This document shows positions 26,701 through 34,907 of a stretch of DNA of 64,000 bases, piece after piece. The stretch comes from Hepsetus odoe (taxonomy: Eukaryota; Chordata; Actinopteri; Characiformes; Hepsetidae): the NCBI GenBank assembly GCA_017165825.1, contig CM029370.1, positions 29,715,046 to 29,779,045 of the forward strand, in the 5' to 3' direction. The translations under genes were made by a program, and so were the position numbers. How positions within the stretch are numbered: position 1 is the stretch's first letter; every line of letters starts with the position of its first letter. Below the pieces are notes generated by a model, which had not been told where the DNA came from, did no database searches, and saw nothing but the letters and a program-made list of their open reading frames with translations.

Positions 26701-29700
26701 TGTCTCAGTCTGGTAACTGTTTACAATCTCACACTCTACTCTTAGAGCTGCAGGTTTTTATTAAAGTGCCCACTTTATGAGCACCACTCAACACATCCAT
26801 CGCTCCACAGTAACTGTTGCCCATTGGTTATGGTCCTGATAACAGGACAGTGGACCCTTCTCAGCCCTGACATTTAACACATTACTGCATCACAGCACTC
26901 CTAAAAATGATCATCTGGTAATTCTTCACCTAGTCAATCAGTAAACAAGTATTTTTATCAGTGTATCATCACAAGCAAGCAGTACCTTTGTAGTAGATTA
27001 AGGGCATGACAAGATGACAGAATCTTGGAAAAACATGAATTCATGAAGAGCTGCAGCTGATTCTAGAAAGAACTCAGATATACAGAACTATCACATTTGG
27101 AAACACATTCATTATTCCACACCAGTCTTGTTCAAAAGAAAACTTACCTCTAGACCAATGATCTGAGACATGAACTCAGCAAAGTCAGCTTCAAACTCAG
27201 TTTGTATGTCTGCCAGGACATCATACTGCTTTTTCTTCATGGCGATATAGATTTTCTGAAACTTTGCAGCTATAATGTCTATTCCCTCAATGTTGGCTTT
27301 ACCAAGAACAGAGAATGTTTCCACGGCTGTGATCATTTGAGTTATCTGAGAACACGGACATGTTGGAAATTTAGACTAGAGGTCTGATTCCTTCTCCTTT
27401 GCTGAGAAACATGCTTGCTCACATCAATTACTAGTAACCTTTTTAAGCCTCTTGCAGAAACTCTCAAATTTGCCAAAAATGTACATCTCTGACACTTCAA
27501 GTTGCTTCCCTCCTCTTCTCTCAATGATTTGTTTCTTTGTCCTGTGGAAGCATGACTGATACTCCCGAAGGAGACAGAAGCAGTCCTTTAAAAAGAAACA
27601 CAAGTCTTTTTTCTTTTTAGCAGGTAAAACATTTCACAGATACATTTCATTCAGTTTCATGCTTTGCAATCTTTACCTTCATGCTAAATTCATAACTTCA
27701 TGAACTTCCATTTTTCTCACATTGAATATTACCTCTATCTTTTTTATGATTTCTTCTGTATCCTGATCCCAAATTCCAGAGGTACCGTTATCAGTGAGGT
27801 ACGCTTTGCAGGCTGTTACCATCTGATTTGTAACCTGGCAAAGTAAGATAAATCATAAATATCCAATAATCTCTATCATAAAATGTAACACTGATGTTAA
27901 ACTAAACTATGAAAATGAAATTCGTACTTTAACGAAGAGCGAAGTCATTCTTTCGGAGGTGTTGTAATATCTGGAGGCATTGTGTATCATGTGGATGACG
28001 CTGATGAGATTCTGGACACTTTTGGTCATGGTGACCTTAGGATGAAATGAAGCAGAATTAATACATAAAAGAGCCGAAGCTCTGATGAGCAATGACATTA
28101 TGTAGATACAAATAAGTTCATTAGAAGTGAAAATGAATTAGAAGAAGAAGTGAGAGGGCTAATGCAGGTATGGGCTTACTGGATCGCAGTTGTAAAGAGG
28201 CTGACAGACTTTCTCTAGTGTGTACAGAAATTTGACATTGTCTTTAGCTTCATTTGCAGAATCTGTTATTCTCGAATCCAAATCCCTCCAAAGCTAAAAA
28301 TAACAAGAAAAACAGAAGTAGAAATAAGCACAAGGGTACAGCAGGAACTGTATCTTTTTCTATATATTCATTTTTAGGACGTTCACCTTCAGTTTCTTTG
28401 AATGGTTTATAAAAAGGACATTAACCACAGCTTTACACTCAGGGCCTTTGATATGTTCAACGATGCAGTTAAACTTTGCAGACATCCTTTTCCAGTGTTC
28501 CAGTTCTGTTAAAGGTCCCGAGGCATCGACTTCTTTTCTTATCTGATTACTCTCGGTGAGGACCTAAAAAAACCCCAATAAATCAGTGTCCCTGTCAGCC
28601 TGGGAAAGACAAAGCAGTTCTTATAGAAAGGTGTCCACCTGTTCAATCTGCCTGCACCATACACTCAAAACCTCCTCAAGCTTGTGCACCATTTCAACAT
28701 CGGCAGCTGCTGCTTTTATGTCCTCAAAAGAGACAAGCCTGGAGAAGTTAATGCTGGAGGGCTTCGTGAGCTCAACAGTACCTTCCATGCTCACTTGAAC
28801 GGCTACGGAATAGATCACAGGATGTTTTATGAAAACGAGGCAAAACCCAACAATGTTAACCTGTCTTGTGCTGTTTTATAAGTCAAAGCAAATTAGCAAT
28901 TGTCAGTCTTGCAAACATCATGCACACAAGTGTTCATGTTGCAAACAAAAAACCTTATTACCATCTAGGAAACCTATGTAGCATGATAAGGTGTCTGTGA
29001 GTTTCTGCTTGCACTTCTCTCCATCATTAGACTGGTTCAGAGTGCCCCAGTTCTCTGCCGCACAAACTGCTGGCATCATGACCTTTGATAACAAATTTTG
29101 TGTTCCTTTAAGAAGTCCATCTGTAGCATCGAGGACATGAAAGTATATCTCCTAAAATAAAAAATGTAATAAAAAATTCAATAAAAACCCAAACTAACTC
29201 TGCTGAGTAAAACTTCCAGAAACCGCAGATCCTCATTCATTCCTTCTAAATTTCTACTCTTTATCCTATAAACTCATAAACTAATTTCGATTGCACCTCA
29301 TGAATATTTTTTGGGTTGACAGCGGCATCAGTGTTGGTTCTCACAAAGAACAAACAAAGTCCCTCGAGGCTTATCTCAGACAGGTTGGCCAAGAACAGAC
29401 GCATTATTTTGGCTCCTTTTGCCGTTCCAGGAAAAGTGCGGCCACATTCTAAAACATTAAAGTAGAAGAAAAGACAAGAAAGCACAATGACTGATAACAA
29501 GCGAAAAAAATAGTTGTGTACATATTAAATCTAAATATTATTCATATGTATTTTCACATATATTTCTAACTTAGTATTAAAGTAAAGGGAGGGTTATATG
29601 ATGAAACCTTAGAGTTATTTTGATCAAATCTGACTGCAAGTTTCATTATAGCGAGAGTAGAATCAGTTGTGCTTTATTGGATGCTTAATTAGTTTAGATG

Positions 29701-31023
29701 ATAAAAAGGTGAAAAGATTTATCATAAAAATACTTATACATTTAACAGGCTTAGAAAAAAAATGTGTTCTTGCTCAGGTAAGAAGGAAGAAATATTCAAT
29801 TATAAAATATAATATTTAAAAATTAATAAATAAAATAAGGGACCACCTAACTATACATTATGAACCCCAGGAAGTCCCGAGGTATATTTTTTTAAAAACC
29901 AGAGTTTTACTACAGTACGTTGTGAATGGGATGATTATATGCAGACAGACAGAACTACCAGGTCAGACTAATTCAAATGATGTATGAGATTGTGAATTCA
30001 CTCCATTTCGTGCAGGGCTTTTTAGGGAATACAAGGCGGACTTGAACATCCTGAGGCTAAATAGTGGTTCCGATACAGAGAGAAAACTAAACAACATGGC
30101 TACAATCATTTAATTGTTATACATAATATTGAATATAAAGAAACTGATAGAATTGATAACTTCAGCAGCTATTAGGGATTTGTTGGATCAAACTTGTTTT
30201 ATTATTTACACAAGTATTTTAGATAATGAATAATAAACAAGAATACTCAGTGATTCACTTATTTACTGAAACTGGCTACAGAAATGTAGCAATACGGAAA
30301 AAGTACAGTAGTAACTCTGTAACCTCATACTTCACACTGGAAAATCTGAATTGGTTTTCACGTCTATAAAAGTGAATTTTAATTTTTAAATGGCAAATCT
30401 TGACCTTACCTATACCTGGTACCTCAGATTTTTGGTACACAAAAGAAATTGCTTTGGATCCTCCCTTGGCAAAAAAATCTGTAAACGGTGCCAACTATTG
30501 GAGAGAAATTACCTCGTTAGGAAAGGGTAAAGGCAGATTTTTTGTTTTTTATGCAAAAAACAATAATAGAAGAAAGTCAATGAATGCACAATAAATGCGT
30601 GAAGGCTCAACACAAGGTATTTATGCTTTTAAACGTACAGACTGGGCATCAAGAACAAAGTCTTCAACTGCTGCAACTTCAAGCGACAACCGATCAGCCA
30701 AGATTTCAAAAATGTACTCGTGTGCAGGGGTTAGCAGACTCTTCCGTCTCTCCCGTGCCTCTTTGTATCTGGCCTGAGGTGAGAAAACGTTTCTTAGAAG
30801 CAAAAAAACAATAGCAACTATATGAAAAATCATAAAGAAACTGTAATAATCCTGAATACTTCAATGTCATTTAATAGCAGTGTTCTGTATTTATCAGATC
30901 ACCGGGACCACTTACCCTTTTCTCCTCCAGACTTTCCTGAAAAGCTTGAACGTTGCTTCCAGAACGGTAATACCGACTTCCTCTTCGTCCTGCTCGGTCC
31001 ACGCTGGGTTCTCTGTCCCCCAT
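530..31023 (-). CDS. dnah8: Axonemal dynein heavy chain, outer-arm DNAH8 type (3' part outside window)
   Basis: Force-generating ATPase of the outer dynein arm of motile cilia and sperm flagella. Seventy-five exons joined with matching phases give 3,760 codons without a stop. The order is tail, linker, AAA1-AAA4, stalk with microtubule-binding domain, then AAA5. P-loops are visible: GPAGTGKT (AAA1, about residue 1970), GPSGAGKTT (AAA2, about 2250), GEQGSAKT (AAA3, about 2580) and GVGGSGKQS (AAA4, about 2940). The start is the ATG at 31023-31021 (MGDREPSV), with an in-frame TGA 14 codons upstream. The last visible exon ends in a GT donor just left of 530, so the rest (family length about 4,500-4,700 aa) lies beyond the left edge. 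Stretches such as LLVRHPKTGQLL and LLYKLSTTKG resemble remembered DNAH8 more than its close paralogue DNAH5; that choice is less sure than the family. Exon coordinates are in the block entries below. Five introns use GC donors. Confidence 0.88.
1222..2720 (-). mobile_element. Non-LTR retrotransposon remnant (3' part of ORF2), split by a SINE
   Basis: On the minus strand, broken frames read RIRNEYIRGT, GHVQRKDEEYIGRRML and GRPKRFMDMV, the C-terminal end of a fish endonuclease-reverse transcriptase LINE. The 3' end abuts a (CTT)n run near 1225, which is a (AAG)n tail in element orientation. A second (CTT)n run lies at 2498-2531. Clade not assigned with certainty (RTE-like is possible). Other copies of the same family are at 34310, 35066, 48138 and 56600. 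Confidence 0.7.
2034..2236 (-). mobile_element. tRNA-derived SINE with L2-type tail, nested in the LINE
   Basis: Reverse orientation: the 3' tail (ACATTTACATGTACGGCATT) is on the left and the tRNA-like head ends at CACTAGACCACCACC on the right. A box-B-like GGGACTCGAACCTGGGACTT is visible. It is the same type as the copy at 53459. Because it interrupts the LINE it is the younger insertion. Confidence 0.75.
3177..3425 (+). mobile_element. tRNA-derived SINE, full-length type
   Basis: The head reads GGGCAGCGGTGGCCTAGTGG (box A) followed by GGGTTCGATTCC (box B), an unrelated body, and an AGTCACTTTCACTTT end. This is the commonest SINE of the window, called family S here; its complete copies are about 250 bp. 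It lies in a dnah8 intron. Confidence 0.85.
3834..6579 (-). other. dnah8: dnah8 exons 64-70: stalk and microtubule-binding domain
   Basis: Exons: 6579-6461, 6367-6264, 6186-6010 (first coiled-coil arm), 5507-5340 and 5194-4979 (microtubule-binding domain), 4746-4609 and 3961-3834 (second arm). The arms show the heptad-rich, Ala/Glu/Lys composition of a dynein stalk, for example LANAELAKAQAQLDEKQ. The binding domain carries VRKLAKPPHLIMRIMDC and FPKDTINEE, conserved in axonemal heavy chains. The stalk carries the ATP-gated microtubule contact. The last exon ends ATCAG followed by GCATGT, a GC donor needed to keep frame with exon 3732-3561. Confidence 0.86.
6842..8560 (+). mobile_element. L2-type LINE, 5'-truncated, with near-complete reverse transcriptase domain
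   Basis: An open frame from 6925 to 8193 encodes a reverse transcriptase: NNYRPVSLLPFLSKVLERAV, LLDLSAAFDTVNH, GVPQGSVLGPLLFSLY and the catalytic YADDTQLIL. Near 8178 an extra G shifts the frame into a TGA. The adjacent frame continues as RTAESLAVFKRRLKTHLF to a stop near 8257, the usual end of this protein. The 3' end is GCTAAATGCCG plus TGTAAA repeats, the tail typical of fish L2 elements. The 5' half (endonuclease) is absent. It sits in the dnah8 intron between exons 8682 and 6579, sense to the plus strand and so antisense to the host gene. Confidence 0.9.
10107..10345 (+). mobile_element. Tc1-like transposon fragment, right end
   Basis: Begins GGGAACGACCTACCGGCCGA (transposase reading WNDLPAEFLQ), continues LKAKGGHTKY to a stop, and ends GCACAGTGCTGTA. 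Only the 3' part of the transposase and one terminal repeat remain. It lies in a dnah8 intron. Confidence 0.78.
12243..12290. repeat. (CA)n microsatellite in dnah8 intron
   Basis: CACACA runs interrupted by ACGTACGCACG. It begins within a few bases of the acceptor of exon 12241-12107, so the transcribed strand carries a UG-rich tract just before that exon. Confidence 0.7.
14763..15640. other. dnah8 intron, no recognisable element
   Basis: A/T-rich intron of 878 bases. I see no coding match, SINE head or terminal repeat. A short ATAATAATAA-type run lies near 15530-15548. The donor at its right border (transcript 5' side) is GT; the left border is the acceptor of exon 14762-14628. Confidence 0.6.
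16405..16648 (+). mobile_element. tRNA-derived SINE (family S), degenerate
   Basis: Box-B-like GTGGGTTCGCATCCCAGACC, then GGCTGCCCTGAGGTACCCTT and the CACTTTCCTT end. The box A end is damaged. It lies in a dnah8 intron. Confidence 0.75.
18768..19560. other. dnah8 intron, no recognisable element
   Basis: A 793-base A/T-rich intron. No SINE head, transposon end or coding exon was recognised on either strand. Confidence 0.55.
20795..21551. mobile_element. Tc1-like non-autonomous element with both ends, carrying two inserts
   Basis: The left end TACTGTGCAAAAGTTTTAGG and the right end CCTAAAACTTTTGCACAGTA are inverted copies that extend over roughly 100 bases. Between them lie transposase scraps (a stretch complementary to the C-terminal coding part, near 21170-21230, and another near 21345-21400), a complete SINE (20921-21165) and a second repeat starting AAGTCAAGTAGGATTTTATT near 21227. 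The element is dead. It occupies the dnah8 intron between exons 21605 and 20597. A short (TA)n(CA)n tract precedes it at 20760-20794. Confidence 0.78.
20921..21165 (-). mobile_element. tRNA-derived SINE (family S) nested in the Tc1-like element
   Basis: Reverse orientation: starts GTGAAGTGACTATTATTCTC and ends CACTAGACCACCGCTGCTCG, the complement of the tRNA-like head. The body includes CTTGCTCAAGGGTACTTCAG. Confidence 0.82.
22601..22732 (-). mobile_element. tRNA-derived SINE (family S), internally deleted
   Basis: Runs from GTGAAAGTGAAAGTGACTG to GACCACTAGGGCCACTGCTG, with the central 100 bases missing. GTGCAGCAGGGGGCC is retained. It begins five bases from the acceptor of dnah8 exon 22596-22361. 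Confidence 0.7.
24029..31023 (-). other. dnah8: dnah8 exons 1-24: N-terminal tail
   Basis: Exons in transcript order: 31023-30916, 30773-30639, 30494-30410, 29448-29297, 29151-28962, 28802-28639, 28563-28387, 28293-28180, 28035-27928, 27834-27733, 27585-27439, 27345-27148, 27062-26986, 26656-26557, 26470-26351, 26068-25933, 25850-25663, 25560-25480, 25362-25246, 25151-25032, 24696-24555, 24480-24386, 24310-24204, 24116-24029. Together they encode about 1,017 codons, the DHC_N1-type tail that binds intermediate chains and partner heavy chains. Markers are FVYQKSEVPGI, PPVAGRILWVRQLFRRI and LLVNFDPKI. The donor after 25933 is GC, not GT. The first coding exon is short, so the protein resembles the shorter DNAH8 forms without the long N-terminal extension. 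A further upstream exon cannot be excluded. Confidence 0.82.
29449..30409. other. dnah8 intron, no recognisable element
   Basis: A 961-base A/T-rich intron near the 5' end of dnah8. No SINE, LINE or transposon end was seen. Confidence 0.55.
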
Positions 31024-31189
31024 ATTTGCAGACCAAATACCACTCGTCTCTATCAGAAAGAATCAGAAACAGGTTCATCGGTCAAGTGTGATGCACACGC
31101 AAGGAATTTGTATCTTGCTGTTGGTGACTCCTTAATGTTTACATAGTATACATACTCACATAGTAAACAAATTACACAAAGCTAAATGA

Positions 31190-31398
31190 AGTGAAATTAA
31201 TTGAAAGGGACTAACTGTCCTTGTGAAACACGGCACAACACACAGTGGGACACAACAGAATGCTTCCTCTGCATTCAGCCCTCACACACTGTGCAGCAGG
31301 AGGCAGCTACCTCAGGGCAATCTACTGGTCCGGGGTTTGAACCCACAACCTTCCAATCCTGGGGCCGGGTCCCTAAACACTAGGCCACCACTGCCCCA
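31190..31398 (-). mobile_element. tRNA-derived SINE (family S), shortened
   Basis: Contains ACACTGTGCAGCAGGAGGCA, GGGGTTTGAACCCACAACCT (complement of box B) and the head complement ending CACTAGGCCACCACTGCCCC. It lies 5' of dnah8, within 400 bases of its start codon, so it falls in the probable promoter or 5' UTR region. Confidence 0.75.
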
Positions 31399-31414
31399 GA
31401 TTTGCTCTTGCATA

Positions 31415-31417
<3 letters not shown>

Positions 31418-31448
<31 letters not shown>

Positions 31449-31550
31449 AAAGGTTGAGTGTATATAGGGGAGTATGTGTGTGTGTATAGAAAGGTTGAGA
31501 GAAAGGTGTGTTTAGAAATGTTGTATTTATATATATATATATATATATAC
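31418..31550. repeat. (GT)n and (AT)n microsatellites
   Basis: A GTGTGT run at 31418-31447, further GT-rich tracts, then ATATAT at about 31528-31549 directly next to the Tc1-like element. Confidence 0.75.
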
Positions 31551-32226
31551 ACAGAACTGTGCAAAAGTTTTAGGCAGGTGTGGAAAAAATGCTGTAAACA
31601 GAACGCTTTCAGAAATATCAATAATGATGGTTTATTTTGATCAATTTACAAAATGCAAAGTGAGGAACAAAAGAAAAATCTAAATCAGATCAATATCTGG
31701 TGTTTCTACCTTTTACCTTCAGAGCAGCATCAGTTCTTCTGACCCCACAGAGCCCTGATCTCCACATCATCCAGTGTGTCTGGATCACATGAAGAGACAG
31801 AAGGATGTGAGGACCTACATCCACAGAAGATCTGTGCTCAGTTCTCCAAGATGTTTGGAACGACCTACCGGCCGAGTTCCTTCAGAAACCGTGTGCGAGT
31901 GTACCTAGAAGAACTAATGCTGTTTTGAAGGCAAAGGGTGGTCACACCAAATATTGATCTGATTTAGATTCTCTTTTGTTCATTCACTGCTTTAAGTGAA
32001 GTGAAAAGTGAAAGTGAAAGTTACAACCCTCGTCATTGCGAGGTCACAGCACAGCAAGCGTGAACCACAACGAAATTGGACCTCTGCTTTTAACCCATGC
32101 GCACAAACACCGTGCAGCAGTGTTTGGTTGATTGATGAAAATAAATGATCAACACTTCCATTTCTGAAAGCGTTCTGATTACAGCATTTTTTCACACCTG
32201 CCTAAAACTTTTGCACAGTGCTGTAA
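31551..32226. mobile_element. Tc1-like non-autonomous element with both terminal repeats
   Basis: The left end GAACTGTGCAAAAGTTTTAG and the right end CTAAAACTTTTGCACAGTGC are inverted and match for roughly 70-90 bases. The interior keeps the transposase C-terminal region near 31740-31950 with frameshifts. A SINE fragment interrupts the right part at 31990-32122. It is not autonomous and lies in the spacer between dnah8 and bpnt1. Confidence 0.8.
31990..32122 (-). mobile_element. SINE fragment (family S) nested in Tc1-like element
   Basis: Starts TTAAGTGAAGTGAAAAGTG and includes CATTGCGAGGTCACAGCACA and ACCGTGCAGCAGTG, then breaks off into Tc1-like sequence. The tRNA-like head is missing. Confidence 0.72.
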
Positions 32227-33550
32227 ATATATATAATATATATTAACACACACAACAACACATTTCTAAACACACACTCCCCCACTCAACCTTTCTACAC
32301 ACACACACTCCCCTATATACACTCAACCTTTCCACACATACATACACAAACACCCTCACCTATATATATATATACAACAAACCCACATACCACATTTTGA
32401 TCATGGGGTCAGATGGGCCCATTAGGCCGCTTCTGCCCAGCAAATGTCCAGTGACACTGCAGTGAATATGCTTTTGGTAAAGTTTAATGTTATTAAAGAG
32501 TGAAAACTGTAGTTTCTGTGCGGTGCTGTGTTTTATGTGTGTGTTTATGTATATGAACAGAGGTGAATGAAGAGCAGCTGAAAGAGGGGCTGGAGGAAGA
32601 CTGTAGCCTGTATTGGACTCTTTTCCTCCGGAAGCGCACTTTGTTGACGGTCCCTGCAGTAACTCCGCTCAGCGGCTGGAAGCTGACGCGTTCACAATGA
32701 ACCGTTAAGCATATATTAACTCAGAGTTCTCTTCATTTTTAGCCTTTATCTCATGATTTATTAGATTCTTTCCCTCCTTCAGAAACAGATGAAAGAGATT
32801 TTGTGCTGCTGTGTTTGAAATACAGGCGAATATCAATAACTACTGTCATTTTTGAGCTAAAAATAACAAATGTTACCCTCAGATTAGCATGTTAAAAGGA
32901 ATACAATATATAGTTTTGGTCTCCAAGCTAAAGAGACGGTTAAATTGCTCTCAGGCTAACCTAAACACTCACCCAAATGTGAAAACTTGAAGGATTTTAT
33001 TTTTCTGAACACTTTTACAACGTGCTGTGAGTATTCGAGGGATTTGGTCTCTTCTGTGCAGTTTCTCCTCAGAACCGCTCTGAAGAGAAAACCGTTATTT
33101 CGGTCAATTCAAAATCTAATTTAAATTCAAATCTCGCGAAGTCTCGCGAGAAGCATCGAGACTATAAACAAAGATTGAGCGATTATAGGTGAATGGATCT
33201 ATACACTTTATTATTAACATTACAAATGACATTTATTTTATCGTCCACGTTATAAACTAAAAATGAATATGTAAGTCATTGTATTATACATATATATTAT
33301 ATATGTCATCGCTAAATTGATTAATTATGAAATGCACTTTCTTGCTTGCTTTCCTTTCTTTAAGCATGCTTTCTTAATCTTGACATTTTCATCTTTGATA
33401 TATTTCTTGTATCTTTCTGAACTCATTCAACCCCCACTTCTTTCTTTCTTATATATATATGTATATATACCTCCTTGCTCTGTATGTAAATGTGAAAGTT
33501 CAGGGAAGTGCAGAGCGGCACCCACTGCGGAACCCGTCGAGCACTAGGAC
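32227..33550. other. Spacer between divergent dnah8 and bpnt1
   Basis: CA/TA-rich tracts to about 32395, then largely unique sequence. A short open stretch at 32560-32699 follows a possible acceptor and is discussed as a finding. A TCTCGCGAGA palindrome lies at 33142-33151. No recognised gene. The segment probably holds promoters for both flanking genes. Confidence 0.5.
33132..33151. promoter_or_regulatory. TCTCGCGAGA palindrome with adjacent near-copy
   Basis: A perfect TCTCGCGAGA at 33142-33151 is preceded directly by TCTCGCGAAG at 33132-33141. This palindrome is a known vertebrate core-promoter element linked to BANP (and earlier to Kaiso). It is about 440 bases upstream of the bpnt1 5' exon and 2.1 kb from the dnah8 start codon. 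Which gene it serves is inference. Confidence 0.5.
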
Positions 33551-33555
33551 CCTGT

Positions 33556-33575
33556 GGATTGGCGCATGCGCAGTA
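33556..33575 (+). promoter_or_regulatory. Probable bpnt1 core promoter: inverted CCAAT and NRF1-type site
   Basis: GATTGG (inverted CCAAT box) overlaps GGCGCATGCGCA, a match to the NRF1 palindrome, directly before the deduced 5' UTR exon. This pairing is typical of TATA-less housekeeping promoters. No TATA box was seen. Confidence 0.55.
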
Positions 33576-33589
33576 TGTATGATAGCCTT

Positions 33590-33773
33590 CACGCCGCTGT
33601 GAGAAGCTCTCTGTGAGTTTACACTCCCTTCTTCGTGGAGCTTCAGCAAAGACTACATCAGAGCTGTCGGGGTTTGGAGCAGGGCAGATACAGAGCTCGT
33701 CCGTTCTGGAGATAAGTGGTGAAACTGCAGCTGGGCCGGTTACCTGTGCTGCACTCTCACCTGAGCAGGAAAG
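33590..33773 (+). other. bpnt1: Probable bpnt1 5' UTR exon
   Basis: Unique, GC-rich sequence ending GAGCAGGAAAG before a strong donor GTAAAG. The first coding exon has its own acceptor (CTGTTTAG) eight bases before its ATG, so a non-coding exon upstream is required. The exact transcription start is not visible. Confidence 0.5.
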
Positions 33774-33933
33774 GTAAAGACCTGAGAGTTCTAGGCCCTA
33801 ACTCCTAACCTCTGTACTGCAAACCTGTCTTCAGGGTTGTGTTCCAATAATAACGTGTGGGTGAAAGTGACAACCCTCGTCATTGGAATATAGACTGAGA
33901 GGTTATAACTGTGAAGATGTTTATTCCTGCATT

Positions 33934-34168
33934 TAAGTGAAAGTGACCGTGACTACCCTTGTCATTGTGAAACGTAGCACAGCACAAAGAAATTGTGCAT
34001 TTTACCCACACACGCGCGTGCAGCAGGGGGCGGCTATTGAAAGCGCCCAGGGAGCAGTGAAGGGGACGGTACCTTGCTCAAGGGTACCTCAGGGCAACCT
34101 ACTGGTGAGGGAATCGAACCCACAATCTTCCGATCCGGGGAAACTCCCTCACCACTAGACCACCATTG
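33934..34168 (-). mobile_element. tRNA-derived SINE (family S)
   Basis: Reverse orientation, from AGTGAAAGTGACCGTGACTA to CACCACTAGACCACCATTG. Contains CGTGCAGCAGGGGGCGGCTA. It lies in the first bpnt1 intron. Confidence 0.85.
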
Positions 34169-34306
34169 TGTTCCAATAACAATGTGTGGGCGTAGGGTTG
34201 TGTTCCAATAACAATGTGTGGGCGTAGGGTTGTGTTCCAATAACAATGTGTGGGTGTAGGGTTGTGTTCCAATAATAGTATTGTGTGGGTTCAGGGTTGT
34301 ATTAAT
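34166..34306. repeat. 32-bp minisatellite, about four units
   Basis: The unit is GTGTTCCAATAACAATGTGT plus GGGCGTAGGGTT. A matching partial unit lies at 33831-33862, on the other side of the SINE. Confidence 0.8.
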
Positions 34307-34309
34307 AAT

Positions 34310-34830
34310 AAAGTTAAGGGCAATGAAGAAGTGCAACAGAGACGTGAAGAAGAGAGTGCAGGCAGGTTGGAATGGGTGGAGAAGAGTGACAGGAGTGATC
34401 TGTGACAGACAGTTATCAGTAAGAGTAAAAGGTTTACAGGACAGGAGTGAGACCGGCTATGTTGTACGGGTTGGAGACTATGATGAAAAGACAGCAGGCG
34501 GAGCTGGAGGTGTCCGAGTTAAAGATGAGATGTTCGTTGGGTGTGACGAGGATGGACAGGATTAGAAGTGAGTATATTAGAGGGACAGATCAGGTTGGAT
34601 GAATTGGAGACAAAGTTAGAGAAGTGAGTCTGCGTTGGTCCAGAGCAGAGACGAGGATGATATCAGGAGGATGTTGAAGATGGAGCTGCCAAGAAAGAGG
34701 AAAAGAGGAAGACCAAAGAGGAGCTTTAAGAATGTGGTGAGAGAGGACATGCAGAGGATAGAGACATGGAGACAGACGATCCACTGTGGAGATACTGTGA
34801 CAGCCCTCCCCAGAGGAGCAATCATCACCC
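34310..34830 (+). mobile_element. Non-LTR retrotransposon fragment (3' part of ORF2)
   Basis: Frames read KKRVQAGWNGWRRVTGVICD, then RKRKRGRPKRS with frameshifts; same family as the element at 1222. It ends about 70 bases before the bpnt1 start exon. Confidence 0.75.
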
Positions 34831-34907
34831 GATAATGTCCTTGATTGTCTAGAAACTGTTGGACATGTTCATGTGCTGAAGCACTTCTTCTCTGTTTAGC
34901 CTCGGCG

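Noticed and set aside
530..31023. dnah8 as a pseudogene
   Set aside because: All 75 exons join with matching phase and no stop, and all four P-loops are intact.
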